A stretch of DNA of 64,000 bases from Sporosarcina sp. Te-1 (lineage in GTDB: Bacteria > Bacillota > Bacilli > Bacillales_A > Planococcaceae): contig NZ_CP071798.1 of assembly GCF_017498505.1 (NCBI RefSeq), positions 3,459,501 through 3,523,500 on the forward strand, in the 5' to 3' direction. The notes beneath the pieces are model-generated. The model was not told the DNA's origin. It saw nothing but the letters and a program-made list of their open reading frames with translations, and did not search any database. Below, piece after piece: positions 32,170 through 40,645 of the stretch. Numbering within the stretch: position 1 is the stretch's first letter; the number at the start of each line of letters is the position of its first letter. The position numbers and the translations under genes are program-made.

Positions 32170-32542
32170 TATTCATGATTTTGCAACGGTTATTAAAAGG
32201 GCAGGTAAAGGGGCGATGATCGCCGCGGATCCTGTCCAAATTTTATTTGGCGAAGTGATTCGCGTTGCGCCGTTGAAAATAATGGTAGAACAACGATTGC
32301 CTCTTGAAGAGGAGCAATTGATCCTAACCCGAGAGGTTAGGGACCATGAGGTTGAAATGACTGTCAACCATGTAACAGAAGAAGCGAGTGGCGGAAGTGG
32401 TGAAGCGGCATACGCCTCCCACTCTCATCCATATCAAGGCCGCAAAACATTTCTCATCCATAACGGGTTGGTAGTCGGGGACATCGTAAAGTTATTACGT
32501 GTACAAGGCGGACAACAGTATGTCGTTTTTGATAAGGAGTGA
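32162..32542 (+). CDS. xkdR: Baseplate protein, DUF2577 (XkdR family)
   Basis: 126 residues from ATG 32162, inside the end of xkdQ. ADPVQILFGEVIRVAPLKIM and an OB-fold-like C-terminus (LIHNGLVVGDIVKLLRVQGG) match DUF2577 proteins, probably the spike or its adaptor. Overlap with both neighbours. Confidence 0.8.
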   Translation: MRSIHDFATVIKRAGKGAMIAADPVQILFGEVIRVAPLKIMVEQRLPLEEEQLILTREVRDHEVEMTVNHVTEEASGGSGEAAYASHSHPYQGRKTFLIHNGLVVGDIVKLLRVQGGQQYVVFDKE

Positions 32543-32547
32543 TGAGG

Positions 32548-32958
32548 ATGATACCTAAAGTCAGCGACGACATGTCAGAATTGGTTACGGATTTTGAGGA
32601 GGAGAGAGAGCCCTCCAAAACTTACAAATTGGATCTAGCTAGAAAACGAATTGTTGGTTATGTTGATGATCGGGACGCAGTGGAACAGGCTATTTATAAG
32701 ATCATGGGAACCGAAAGATATGATCATCTGATTTATTCTTGGAATTATGGTTCGGAGATTTCAAAGCTCTTTGGAAGGCCAATCCCTTATGTGTTTAGCG
32801 AACTAAAACGATTGATAACAGAGGCATTGACACAGGATGACAGAATCCTAAGTGTGGATGCCTTTTCGTTTTCTCATATCAAAAACAAAGTCATCGTTTC
32901 TTTTGCCGTGCAAACTATTTACGGAGACATTGAAACGGGAACGGAGGTGGCTATTTAA
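32548..32958 (+). CDS. xkdS: Baseplate protein, DUF2634/gp25-like (XkdS family)
   Basis: 136 residues from ATG 32548 (AAGGAG nine bases upstream); upstream ATGs at 32539 and 32542 lie too close to that site. DLARKRIVGYVDDRDAVEQA, then YDHLIYSWNYGSEISKLFGR are characteristic of XkdS, the gp25-like sheath initiator. Its TAATG overlaps the XkdT start. Confidence 0.85.
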   Translation: MIPKVSDDMSELVTDFEEEREPSKTYKLDLARKRIVGYVDDRDAVEQAIYKIMGTERYDHLIYSWNYGSEISKLFGRPIPYVFSELKRLITEALTQDDRILSVDAFSFSHIKNKVIVSFAVQTIYGDIETGTEVAI

Positions 32959-34013
32959 TGTTTGAGCATATTACGCAAGAAGGGTTACTTGAGCGAGCAT
33001 TACAAAACGTTAAATCTGATGTCGACAAGCGGGAAGGCTCGATTATCTACGATGCTTTGTCTCCTTCGGCCATCCAAGCAAACGAACTTTATATCGCAAT
33101 GGACAGCATGATTGTTGAGATGTTCGGAGAAACAGCATCGCGTGAATTCCTAATCAAACTGAGTAGGGAGCGGGGAATCACACCAGATCCGGCTACTCAT
33201 GCCATCCTAAAGGGTGAATTCAATATAGATGTTCCGATCGGTTCGCGTTTCAATTTGGATGAACTAAACTATACCGTCATTGAACGAATTGGCTTCGGGA
33301 TATTCAAATTGAAGTGCGAGACGTCAGGCGTCCGAGGAAATAATGGATTTGGCACGTTAATCCCAATGGAATATATCGACGGGCTGATACGTGCGGAACT
33401 TACGGAACTATTGATTCCTGGTGAAGATGAAGAAGAAACTGAATCTCTCCGTAAGAAATACTTGGATAGTTTCGATTCCCAGGCATTCGGGGGTAACAGG
33501 AAAGACTACAAAGAGAAAGTTCACAAGCTACAGGGTGTAGGCGGGGTAAAAGTCTACCGAGCATGGCAGGGTGGTAGCACGGTAAAGCTAGTCATTATGG
33601 ACTCGCAGTACAAGCCACCATCTGCTGCATTGATCGATGAACTGCAAACCTTAATAGACCCAATGGGGAATCAAGGTGAAGGGCTCGGCATTGCGCCTAT
33701 CGGTCATGTGGTATCCATCTTTGGAGTGGATGAACTACCTGTAAACATTACACTGAATATCACTTACGAAAGCGGCTATTCATGGCCGGACATTGAGATT
33801 GCAGTTCAAGAAATAATAGATGCATATCTATTGGAACTGAAAAAACAGTGGGAGGATGCAGCTCAATTAGTGGTCCGCATCGTTCAATTGGAAGCGAGAA
33901 TTGTTGAACTTGAAGGTGTTGTGGATGTAAAAGATACACTGATCAATGGTCTTTCCGACAATTTGATTCTAGATGCTGAATTCATTCCTGTAAGAGGTGA
34001 AGTCATTGGATAA
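32958..34013 (+). CDS. xkdT: Baseplate J-like wedge protein (XkdT family)
   Basis: 351 residues. REGSIIYDALSPSAIQANEL, SRERGITPDPATHAILKGEF and GGNRKDYKEKVHKLQGVGGV are landmarks of Baseplate_J/XkdT. Residues about 300-326 (WEDAAQLVVRIVQLEARIVE) form the usual late helix. Overlaps XkdU by 17 bases. Confidence 0.9.
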   Translation: MFEHITQEGLLERALQNVKSDVDKREGSIIYDALSPSAIQANELYIAMDSMIVEMFGETASREFLIKLSRERGITPDPATHAILKGEFNIDVPIGSRFNLDELNYTVIERIGFGIFKLKCETSGVRGNNGFGTLIPMEYIDGLIRAELTELLIPGEDEEETESLRKKYLDSFDSQAFGGNRKDYKEKVHKLQGVGGVKVYRAWQGGSTVKLVIMDSQYKPPSAALIDELQTLIDPMGNQGEGLGIAPIGHVVSIFGVDELPVNITLNITYESGYSWPDIEIAVQEIIDAYLLELKKQWEDAAQLVVRIVQLEARIVELEGVVDVKDTLINGLSDNLILDAEFIPVRGEVIG

Positions 34014-34659
34014 CCTAAAACGAGAAATCGATCTGTATCCGATGCTCCCCCCAACAGTAAATGAATTCGTTGAATTCAAGGAGATTACGAAAGCCCAAAG
34101 TGTAGAGCTGAATCGCATCCGATTACATCTCCTTGACATTTTTAATGATCGATTTGTTCATGAGGCAACTGAAAGTGGATTACGTCGATGGGAAAAGATG
34201 TTGAAGATTCAACGTAGAAGTACGGATACATTGGAAGAAAGACGTTTCCGAATACTGGCCAAGATGAATAATCGTCTGCCTTATACTTTTAGGGCATTGA
34301 TCCAAAGATTAAACGTGCTTTGTGGTGAGGGGAAATATCAAGTCTTTTTGGATGCCAACGCTTATGAGATAGGCTTTGAGTTTTTCGAGAAGATAGCAGA
34401 TGTGAAATTACTAAAAGACACGATGGAAGAAATGATTCCAGTGAATCTTGTTTTGGAATATAACTATGTCATCCATGTGCCGGGCATTATTGTCATTCCA
34501 AAAGCGCATTTATATCCTGTCCTATATCCTATATGCGGGCTATCAATTGCGACCAACAATGAAAAAGGAATGTCGAGCAGGCTTTCTGGATCAGGTAAGT
34601 TGAAGGGCCATTTATATGAAGTGCCGTATATCGCAAGTGATATGTCAGTGACTTATTAG
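33997..34659 (+). CDS. xkdU: Baseplate wedge/tail protein I-like (XkdU/YmfQ family)
   Basis: 220 residues, GTG start within xkdT. LRRWEKMLKIQRRSTDTLEE, RRFRILAKMNNRLPYTFRAL and MEEMIPVNLVLEYNY fit DUF2313/YmfQ. It connects wedge to fibre. The last 40 residues (LSIATNNEKGMSSRLSGSGK) are less conserved, as expected at a fibre-docking end. Confidence 0.85.
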   Translation: MKSLDNLKREIDLYPMLPPTVNEFVEFKEITKAQSVELNRIRLHLLDIFNDRFVHEATESGLRRWEKMLKIQRRSTDTLEERRFRILAKMNNRLPYTFRALIQRLNVLCGEGKYQVFLDANAYEIGFEFFEKIADVKLLKDTMEEMIPVNLVLEYNYVIHVPGIIVIPKAHLYPVLYPICGLSIATNNEKGMSSRLSGSGKLKGHLYEVPYIASDMSVTY

Positions 34660-34671
34660 AGGGGTGATAAC

Positions 34672-34974
34672 ATGATAGTTCATGAACGACTTCTGAATAT
34701 ATTACACAGCGCCATTCTTTCCAACGTGAAGAAAGGGCGTTTTTTAATTGATGGCATTGAACGTTATTTCGACGTTTTTGGAACTGAATTACTTGGAAAT
34801 ATTGTCCGCGTAAAGTTTTATATCGATGAATACAAAGGACCTGTCACACATGCAGCTTTGCTAGATCGTGACAACATTCCTCTGGTTAGCGGTGTTGTGA
34901 ATTTCCACAAAGAGGATGATGGGTTCATGTATGTATTTGATATCCCGCTTATATCCGAGGAGGTGGAGTCATGA
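34672..34974 (+). CDS. Small baseplate/fibre-associated protein
   Basis: 100 residues, ATG with GAGGGG upstream. Beta-rich: VKKGRFLIDGIERYFDVFGT, then IVRVKFYIDEYKGPVTHAAL. Proteins of this size and place occur between XkdU and fibres in PBSX-like clusters of Bacillales; role not known. Overlaps the next gene (ATGA). Confidence 0.6.
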   Translation: MIVHERLLNILHSAILSNVKKGRFLIDGIERYFDVFGTELLGNIVRVKFYIDEYKGPVTHAALLDRDNIPLVSGVVNFHKEDDGFMYVFDIPLISEEVES

Positions 34975-35600
34975 GTGGCAATCCTTATACGCTAATAAAT
35001 TTTTTAGATCACATTCTTAAGATTGATGAAAATGGGGAGTTCATTCCAAAACGGGATGAACAAGGTCATATCATCATCAATAGAATAACCGGGCGTCCCG
35101 AGTTGGAGGCTGAGCAGGAAGGGACCCGGTTGAATGCCCGGAATATGAACCACTTGGATTTTTGGCTTTTTAAAGCACATGAACGATTGGAACAACAAGC
35201 GAATGAGATGCTTCGTATCAAAATCCAATTGGAACTAGAAGGCAAAGCACCGGGCAACAGTGGCACGTTTGCGGATACGTTTGACGGTGAGCCTAACAAG
35301 TTGGTACGAGAGACAGCACGCACGATCCTCACGGCTCCACGATCAGCAGGCACTACAGTATTAAACGTGGACCAAACGGACGGTATAAAGCCGTTTACCA
35401 TCGTAACAATTTATGACGGTACCAACAGCGAAGACACGATGATTACAGATGTTACTGCATCGACAGTCACTGTGCAGCCGTTGGTCAATGATTACGTCAA
35501 AGGCGCGGTAGTCGCCCGTTCGAATGCGGAGATAAAAGATGGCCGGATGGGTAATGGGGCTTGGGGTACTTATTCTATTGGTTTAGTGGAGGTGATTTGA
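34971..35600 (+). CDS. Fibre-proximal structural protein
   Basis: 209 residues, ATG with GAGGAGG upstream. N-terminal attachment-like part (YTLINFLDHILKIDENGEFI), a helical stretch (FWLFKAHERLEQQANEMLRI) and a C-terminal beta domain (TTVLNVDQTDGIKPFTIVTI). Not assigned to a family. It sits between baseplate and fibre, so a fibre connector is likely by position only. Confidence 0.6.
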   Translation: MSGNPYTLINFLDHILKIDENGEFIPKRDEQGHIIINRITGRPELEAEQEGTRLNARNMNHLDFWLFKAHERLEQQANEMLRIKIQLELEGKAPGNSGTFADTFDGEPNKLVRETARTILTAPRSAGTTVLNVDQTDGIKPFTIVTIYDGTNSEDTMITDVTASTVTVQPLVNDYVKGAVVARSNAEIKDGRMGNGAWGTYSIGLVEVI

Positions 35601-35601
35601 G

Positions 35602-37998
35602 ATGGCTAAGTATTATTACGATAAATATACAGTAGAACAAATTTGGGAGCCGGACCCATCCAAATGGAATTGGAAACATTACGAAAGAGATTCGAACCCT
35701 GTAAAGGTGAGTACGGGAATTAGTTTTAATGGGTCAACATTTACTCTTACAGGCACAACTGAGGAGATGAACGTAAATTCACCTGAGGGAATGGTTCGGT
35801 ATTATGGGGGTTATACTACAGCTTTTCGGGCCAGACGTGTTATTAATGGGTGGATAGAACGGGACAGGGCCTTTGCAGAGGACGTTACTAAAAAATCAGT
35901 GAGAGGAACTGTGGTCCAATCAAATATTCAAGCAGAAAACGGAACATATCCATCAAACGGAATCCACACCGACGGATATTGGTATGTACGTGGATCAGCA
36001 GTACCAACTAACACTGCTCCTTCGATGCCGGGAGCATTTACGGCACCAACAGGCGACCTGGAAATAGGTGATTCTAAAGTAATCAGTTGGGGGCGCTCGA
36101 CAGATGCCGAAAACAATATTTCCAGGTATCGGCTAGAAGTATCAATCAATGGTGGAGCGTTTACGTTGATTGCAAACGTTACATCACCTAGTTACACGTA
36201 TACGATCCCTACGGCGGCAAACATCAAATTCCGAGTACGAGCAGAGGATTCTGGCGGGTTGACTTCAAGTTACCGTGAGAGTGCCGTTTTTACGGTGACG
36301 AAGCCGAAGTATTATTGGAGTAAATACAATGAAAAGTCAGTTCCGGAAGAGCCCGAAAAATGGAACTGGAAGAGTGAAGGTGATTCTTTACCTGTAGATC
36401 GAACAGGGGGAACAAGTATTACACTAAGTGGAGACCCGGTTTCGCCTTTTCGGTTGATTGGTCCACAAGTAAACTTATATAATCTTCCAGTTGGAAGTTC
36501 TGTCTATGATGAGAAAGGGAGAATTGCATACAGGTACCTAAAGATAGAGGGCCATGGGTATAAGGCGGCTATTCGCCACTCAGCATATTTATCAGATGTT
36601 ACTTATGAAAGTGTCCGTGGAGATTTAGTTCAGTCAGGTATTATAGCTGCAGAGGGATCTTACCCGATTGATGGCAAGTACACAGATGGATTTTGGTATG
36701 TACGAGGTAGTAAAGTAAATATGTCCATCGCTCCACCATCGCCATTTTCAACGCCTGCAACGGGAGCAATCTTGGAACCAAAGCAAGCGCTAACTCTCAC
36801 GTTTGGGGCATCTACAGCACCATCTATTAGCGCATATGAAGTCCAATATCGCTATAATGAAAACCCGTGGGCGAATGTCGGTACGCACACAAACACATTA
36901 ACCCGTGCATTTACGGTAACAGAGGACAAGACGCTCAAAACGGTTGAGTTCCGTGTCCGGGCCAAGAATACAAGCAACGTCTATTCCGATTACATTTATT
37001 CGGAAGTGTTCACTGTTCAGCACAACAAGATTCCTTCAATCACGCTGAATACCGACAACAATAAAACGCTCTACGAAAACGATTCATTCGTGATCGAAGG
37101 GACCGCATTAGAGCCAGATGTTGGCGACGTACTTATTGTGTACTACAAAATTAATGGCGGACTAGCCAGAGGTTTTGCAACGAAAGTTTCTGACGGAACT
37201 GCAATGTCGTACAAGGAGACACTAACGTTCAAGTCAGGGAAGTTGCATCGAGGTGAAACGGCCATCACAGACACACTCAAAGAGGGCACGCCGTATACCT
37301 TGGACGTTTGGGCCGAAGACAACCAGGGCGGAAAGTCGGAAATCGAGACACGAACGTTTTATGTCGTCCCTAACCGTCCTCCTACTCTATCGATTGATGC
37401 TATTGAGGAAGCATCCGGATTAATCGACAGTGACAAGGTTACAATCAATGGTATGTCGGCGGACCCGGATGGAAATAACGTCACAGTTCGTTATCGAATT
37501 AACGAGGAAACAGCCGTACAAATCCACAATGGCCCAGCCGGCCCCTTTACCTTTGATGTTCAGCTATCTAAACTCAAAGACGGCGAAAACACAATCGTCG
37601 TCGAAGCGATTGACACCCATGATTTCAAGGTATCCAAAACTATCACACTCAATAAATCGCCAAACCAAACGCCTTTAGCGAAATCCGTACAGCGGTACAC
37701 CATCGTACCCCCGGCCGGAAACGCGAAAGTCGTTTATTTGTGGTTGGAGCGTGATGCCAGCGAACGTGTCCAAGTGGATATCAGCATGACAAACGGTACC
37801 GAACCGGAATCATTCGTGCCGATGATATGGAATGACGAAGATAGTAAAGAGGATCCTCAACCAGTAACCATTGCACCTGGTATCGTGGAGGATTTTTTTA
37901 AGTTTCAGTCAGAAGTCCCGGCGGAAAAGATTGCGATCCAGCTCTCTTGGACAGGCGACAAACCATTATTTAAAGTGACGGGGGCGTTATTAAAATGA
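35602..37998 (+). CDS. Tail fibre protein with Ig/FN3-like repeats (receptor-binding candidate)
   Basis: 798 residues, ATG with GGAGGTG upstream. Two N-terminal repeats share KWNWK and end in NGIHTDGYWYVRGS / DGKYTDGFWYVRGS. Between them is an FN3-like domain (RYRLEVSINGGAFTLIANVT). The second half has an FN3 domain, two cadherin/Ig-like modules (VGDVLIVYYKINGGLARGFA; SADPDGNNVTVRYRIN) and a C-terminal beta domain. The last 430 residues are nearly identical to those of 5325-7031. In a tailocin this protein should set which cells are killed. Confidence 0.85.
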   Translation: MAKYYYDKYTVEQIWEPDPSKWNWKHYERDSNPVKVSTGISFNGSTFTLTGTTEEMNVNSPEGMVRYYGGYTTAFRARRVINGWIERDRAFAEDVTKKSVRGTVVQSNIQAENGTYPSNGIHTDGYWYVRGSAVPTNTAPSMPGAFTAPTGDLEIGDSKVISWGRSTDAENNISRYRLEVSINGGAFTLIANVTSPSYTYTIPTAANIKFRVRAEDSGGLTSSYRESAVFTVTKPKYYWSKYNEKSVPEEPEKWNWKSEGDSLPVDRTGGTSITLSGDPVSPFRLIGPQVNLYNLPVGSSVYDEKGRIAYRYLKIEGHGYKAAIRHSAYLSDVTYESVRGDLVQSGIIAAEGSYPIDGKYTDGFWYVRGSKVNMSIAPPSPFSTPATGAILEPKQALTLTFGASTAPSISAYEVQYRYNENPWANVGTHTNTLTRAFTVTEDKTLKTVEFRVRAKNTSNVYSDYIYSEVFTVQHNKIPSITLNTDNNKTLYENDSFVIEGTALEPDVGDVLIVYYKINGGLARGFATKVSDGTAMSYKETLTFKSGKLHRGETAITDTLKEGTPYTLDVWAEDNQGGKSEIETRTFYVVPNRPPTLSIDAIEEASGLIDSDKVTINGMSADPDGNNVTVRYRINEETAVQIHNGPAGPFTFDVQLSKLKDGENTIVVEAIDTHDFKVSKTITLNKSPNQTPLAKSVQRYTIVPPAGNAKVVYLWLERDASERVQVDISMTNGTEPESFVPMIWNDEDSKEDPQPVTIAPGIVEDFFKFQSEVPAEKIAIQLSWTGDKPLFKVTGALLK

Positions 37999-38180
37999 CC
38001 TATTATGTAAGACGTACACTGCCGGATGGCACTCCGGGACCACTAGAGCCGGCCTTTCCTAACGTCCCGGAGCAAGTGGATGAAACCGTTTTAGTCCTAC
38101 TCGAAGCAATGGCCGGGCAGCAGGAGCAGATTGAGGAATTGAAAGCAGAAGTCGAAGCGCTGAAAGGGGGTGCGAAGTAA
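37995..38180 (+). CDS. Small fibre-associated phage protein, tailocin copy
   Basis: 61 residues; differs from 7028-7213 at only a few positions (for example NVPEQVDETVLVLL). Coiled-coil C-terminus EQIEELKAEVEALK. Overlaps fibre and xkdX genes by four bases and one base. Confidence 0.75.
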   Translation: MTYYVRRTLPDGTPGPLEPAFPNVPEQVDETVLVLLEAMAGQQEQIEELKAEVEALKGGAK

Positions 38181-38320
38181 TGGTTTATCAATATATGGTG
38201 CCAGTTTACGCACTTCTTGTTAAAGCTGGGACGCGTGAAATTGACAGTTTGCCAAAGCAATATCAAGTACCTGTTGGGGAGTATTTGACGGCTGAGGTTG
38301 AGAAAGATTATACGTACTAA
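38180..38320 (+). CDS. xkdX: XkdX family phage protein, tailocin copy
   Basis: 46 residues: MVYQYMVPVYALLVKAGTRE, IDSLPKQYQVPVGEYL. More diverged from 7213-7347 than the fibre is, so the near-identity between loci fades here. The stop TAA is followed in the same frame by 130 open codons. Confidence 0.75.
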   Translation: MVYQYMVPVYALLVKAGTREIDSLPKQYQVPVGEYLTAEVEKDYTY

Positions 38321-38464
38321 CTATGCAAAGAAGATTGTCCGATTGATTTCCTTATTGAAAAACCGTTTAGGGAAGAAATTAAGTATAGGATTGACGGGGA
38401 CCAAAGTTCCATTGCAGTTACCTTAATCAGTTTTGTTATCGTTAATAATAAAATTACTCTGAAA

Positions 38465-38710
38465 TTGAAAAAGGAATGTGTAATTATAGAAGGGGTAAAA
38501 GATATTACTTCTGCCACACACGAAGATAGATTCGTTTTTTGGCTCTATGGTGCTAACAAAATAAACAGGCTCATTGTTCGTTTGACTGATGAGTTTATAT
38601 TGAAAGTCTACTCTCATGATTTCCTTTTTTGCAAAGGGAAAGGAGTTGGGCGGGATGGGATAGCCATAGAAGTTTTTATTTGCTCTAGCAAAAGAAAAAA
38701 GAGATCGTGA
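38465..38710 (+). CDS. Hypothetical protein, start uncertain
   Basis: 81 residues from TTG 38465, but the frame is open and protein-like from 38321, right after the xkdX stop (CPIDFLIEKPFREEIKYRID, SSIAVTLISFVIVNNKITLK). No ATG, GTG or TTG starts the longer version, so it may begin at a rare codon such as ATT, arise by readthrough of the xkdX TAA, or be a 5'-truncated gene. Beta-rich; family unknown. Confidence 0.45.
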   Translation: MKKECVIIEGVKDITSATHEDRFVFWLYGANKINRLIVRLTDEFILKVYSHDFLFCKGKGVGRDGIAIEVFICSSKRKKRS

Positions 38711-38718
38711 GGTGAAAA

Positions 38719-39069
38719 ATGGAGAATCAATCAGTGGTAAAAAGTATGGAAAGTATTGTACAGGATCATGAAAAAAGAATTCTTGAACTAGAAAAGAATT
38801 ACGGTGAGGTTCGGAAGGAAATAACCGTTATCCAGACGTCCCAAGCTAAAATTGAAAACATGCTGTTCACACAAAATACCGAGCAAAAAGAGCTGATTGA
38901 TAAGCATCAGAGAGAGCAGACTGCATTGCTAGATACACTCCTGCAGCACACGCTCGGTATGAAGAAAGACAATAACAAGCAACGTAAAGATATCCTCGTC
39001 GCCTTATTTGGCGGCGGGGGTATTTTATTTTTGCTGATTGAAGCGTTGCAAAAATGGATTGGAGGATAA
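38719..39069 (+). CDS. xhlA: XhlA-like lysis accessory protein
   Basis: 116 residues, ATG with GTGAGGTG upstream. Long coiled coil (VKSMESIVQDHEKRILELEK, then KLENMLF-type heptads), then a single C-terminal membrane helix (ILVALFGGGGILFLLIEALQ). This is the XhlA layout; in PBSX, XhlA helps the holin and amidase cause lysis. Confidence 0.8.
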   Translation: MENQSVVKSMESIVQDHEKRILELEKNYGEVRKEITVIQTSQAKIENMLFTQNTEQKELIDKHQREQTALLDTLLQHTLGMKKDNNKQRKDILVALFGGGGILFLLIEALQKWIGG

Positions 39070-39072
39070 AGA

Positions 39073-39342
39073 ATGACAGAGGTATTGACTTTCGCTACGG
39101 TTCTTATGCCGATCGTATTAGGTATTGTGCAGCTTGCCAAAAACACAGTAAATATAAAAAATAATATGGTCTCGCTCGTTGCTTTTGTACTTGGCTTAGC
39201 AGTTGGAGCAGTGGCGGCTCCTTTCACGGATCTCGACCCGGTACTGCGTCTATGGGCTGGTGGGTTGGCAGGACTATCAGCAACCGGTTTGTTTGAGTTG
39301 TTGGATCAGCAGGATGGCTACACGAAGGGAAACAGGAAATGA
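39073..39342 (+). CDS. Phage holin (r1t-like family)
   Basis: 89 residues, ATG with GGAGGATAAAG upstream. Two membrane segments (LTFATVLMPIVLGIVQLAKN; MVSLVAFVLGLAVGAVAAPF) and a Gly-rich third (LWAGGLAGLSATGLFELL) with a charged tail fit r1t-type holins. Different in family from both holins of region 1. Releases the tailocin together with the amidase. Confidence 0.8.
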   Translation: MTEVLTFATVLMPIVLGIVQLAKNTVNIKNNMVSLVAFVLGLAVGAVAAPFTDLDPVLRLWAGGLAGLSATGLFELLDQQDGYTKGNRK

Positions 39343-39533
39343 GTTTTAATGATAAACCTTACTCCATTTGCAGTTTGACTTGATATGCGAATGGAGTCTT
39401 CCAGGCAGCATAATTACGGCCCTTTGAATTTGAATATGGCATATCGGAGATAAAAGCAACAGGTATGCAAAGGATATTAAATGCTACATAAAATTATTGA
39501 GGTTTAACAAAATGCGACAAGGAGGTCGATAGC
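39343..39533. other. Intergenic spacer without gene
   Basis: No frame with start and ribosome-binding site. An imperfect repeat of TCCATTTGCA / TGCGAATGGA (39363-39393) forms a hairpin that might act as a terminator. Confidence 0.35.
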
Positions 39534-40337
39534 ATGGTCAAAATAGCACTGGATGCAGGACATGGTCTCGACACGCCAGGGAAGCGATCACCAGCTGATG
39601 AACGGGAGTGGTCCTTCAATAATACTGTGCTTCTGGCGTGCAGGGCTGCTCTTGAGGAATATGCAGACGTGCAAATCCTTCGCCTGGATGATCCGACGGG
39701 CAAGAGAGATATCCCTCTTAAAGAACGTGCTGATAAAGCGAATCAGTGGGGTGCTGATGTTTTGGTATCCATTCACCATAACGCCATGAACGGTATATGG
39801 CATAGCGGAGGAGGGGTAGAGACGTATATATTCTCAAATGCGTCCAAGGCACCTCAGGATATTGCAGCACTCATTCATCCTGGTATTGTTTCAGCAATGG
39901 GGCTACGTAATCGCGGCATCAAAACAGCTAACTTTTACATGCTTCGGGAAAGCTGGATGCCAGCAGTGTTAACCGAGGGTGGATTTATGGATTCTACAAT
40001 TGATATCCATTCACTTCGAAATGATGACAAGTTAAACGCGCAGGGAAGTGTGCTTGCTGAGGCGCTAGCCAAATATTTTGGACTCAAGCGAAAACCAGGT
40101 ATGGCACATGCGCTCATCAAACCAAAGGAGGACACCGAATTGAAATTTTCCAGCGGTACACTTAAAAGAGAGTATGAAATGTTTTTAAAAAGCAAAACGC
40201 AACGAGAGATAATCGTCAAAGCTGCCGTGGAAGCAGGCTACTCTGGAAAATGGATTAAGGCTCTTGCTGAGGGGAAGGTCACAGATGGAGATTTAGTGAT
40301 GCTTGGGCTTGGAGCATTAATTCGTGCAGCTAAATAG
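39534..40337 (+). CDS. N-acetylmuramoyl-L-alanine amidase (amidase_3) with C-terminal wall-binding domain
   Basis: 267 residues, ATG with AAGGAGG upstream. Zinc ligands fit IALDAGHGLDTPGK (His), the Glu in ADEREWSFNN, and VSIHHNA (His); catalytic Glu in AVLTEGGFMD (about residue 147). Residues 203-267 (LKFSSGTLKREYEMFLKSKT ... LGALIRAAK) match the domain at 15033-15272. An internal ribosome-binding site with TTG (40140) precedes that domain. Last gene of the tailocin. Confidence 0.9.
   Translation: MVKIALDAGHGLDTPGKRSPADEREWSFNNTVLLACRAALEEYADVQILRLDDPTGKRDIPLKERADKANQWGADVLVSIHHNAMNGIWHSGGGVETYIFSNASKAPQDIAALIHPGIVSAMGLRNRGIKTANFYMLRESWMPAVLTEGGFMDSTIDIHSLRNDDKLNAQGSVLAEALAKYFGLKRKPGMAHALIKPKEDTELKFSSGTLKREYEMFLKSKTQREIIVKAAVEAGYSGKWIKALAEGKVTDGDLVMLGLGALIRAAK
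40124..40142 (+). promoter_or_regulatory. Internal ribosome-binding site in the tailocin amidase
   Basis: AAAGGAGG (40124-40131), eight bases, in-frame TTG (40140-40142). Identical layout to 13801-13819 and 15059-15077. Confidence 0.65.
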
Positions 40338-40645
40338 AAGAGCGTACCCTGTCCTTAACCGGATAGGGTGAATCGTAAACAATCGTATTAGCTTTTTTGT
40401 TGTGGTATTGTTCATCTTTCCAACCTACCTATGTTTATCTACCTAAAATATCCCCAATTTTCCTTCTCCTTACTTTCATAATTCCTCAAAAACATTTTTA
40501 GTGTATCCACGCGAAATATTCACAAATGTAACAGTTGCTGAATGCTTATCTTAAAATGATACCTATCCTTTAGAATTGCATGCATTGAATCTCCGCAAAG
40601 ACCAATACTAACAACAAAATAACTTTTGTTGGGGGGAGTAGTGTC
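40338..40645. other. Right flank of the tailocin; no gene
   Basis: Begins with ACCCTGTCC...GGATAGGGT (40347-40370), the same type of post-lysin hairpin as in region 1. The rest is AT-rich host promoter region. No attachment-site repeat of the tRNA fragment is visible. Confidence 0.4.

Noticed and set aside
35602-37998. Diversity-generating retroelement target in the fibre
   Set aside because: No reverse transcriptase or template repeat is present and the C-terminus is conserved between copies rather than variable.
22439-40337. Extracellular contractile injection system (PVC/MAC type)
   Set aside because: No AAA ATPase or PAAR/VgrG-type effector genes; PBSX-type genes, holin and amidase point to a phage-derived tailocin instead.
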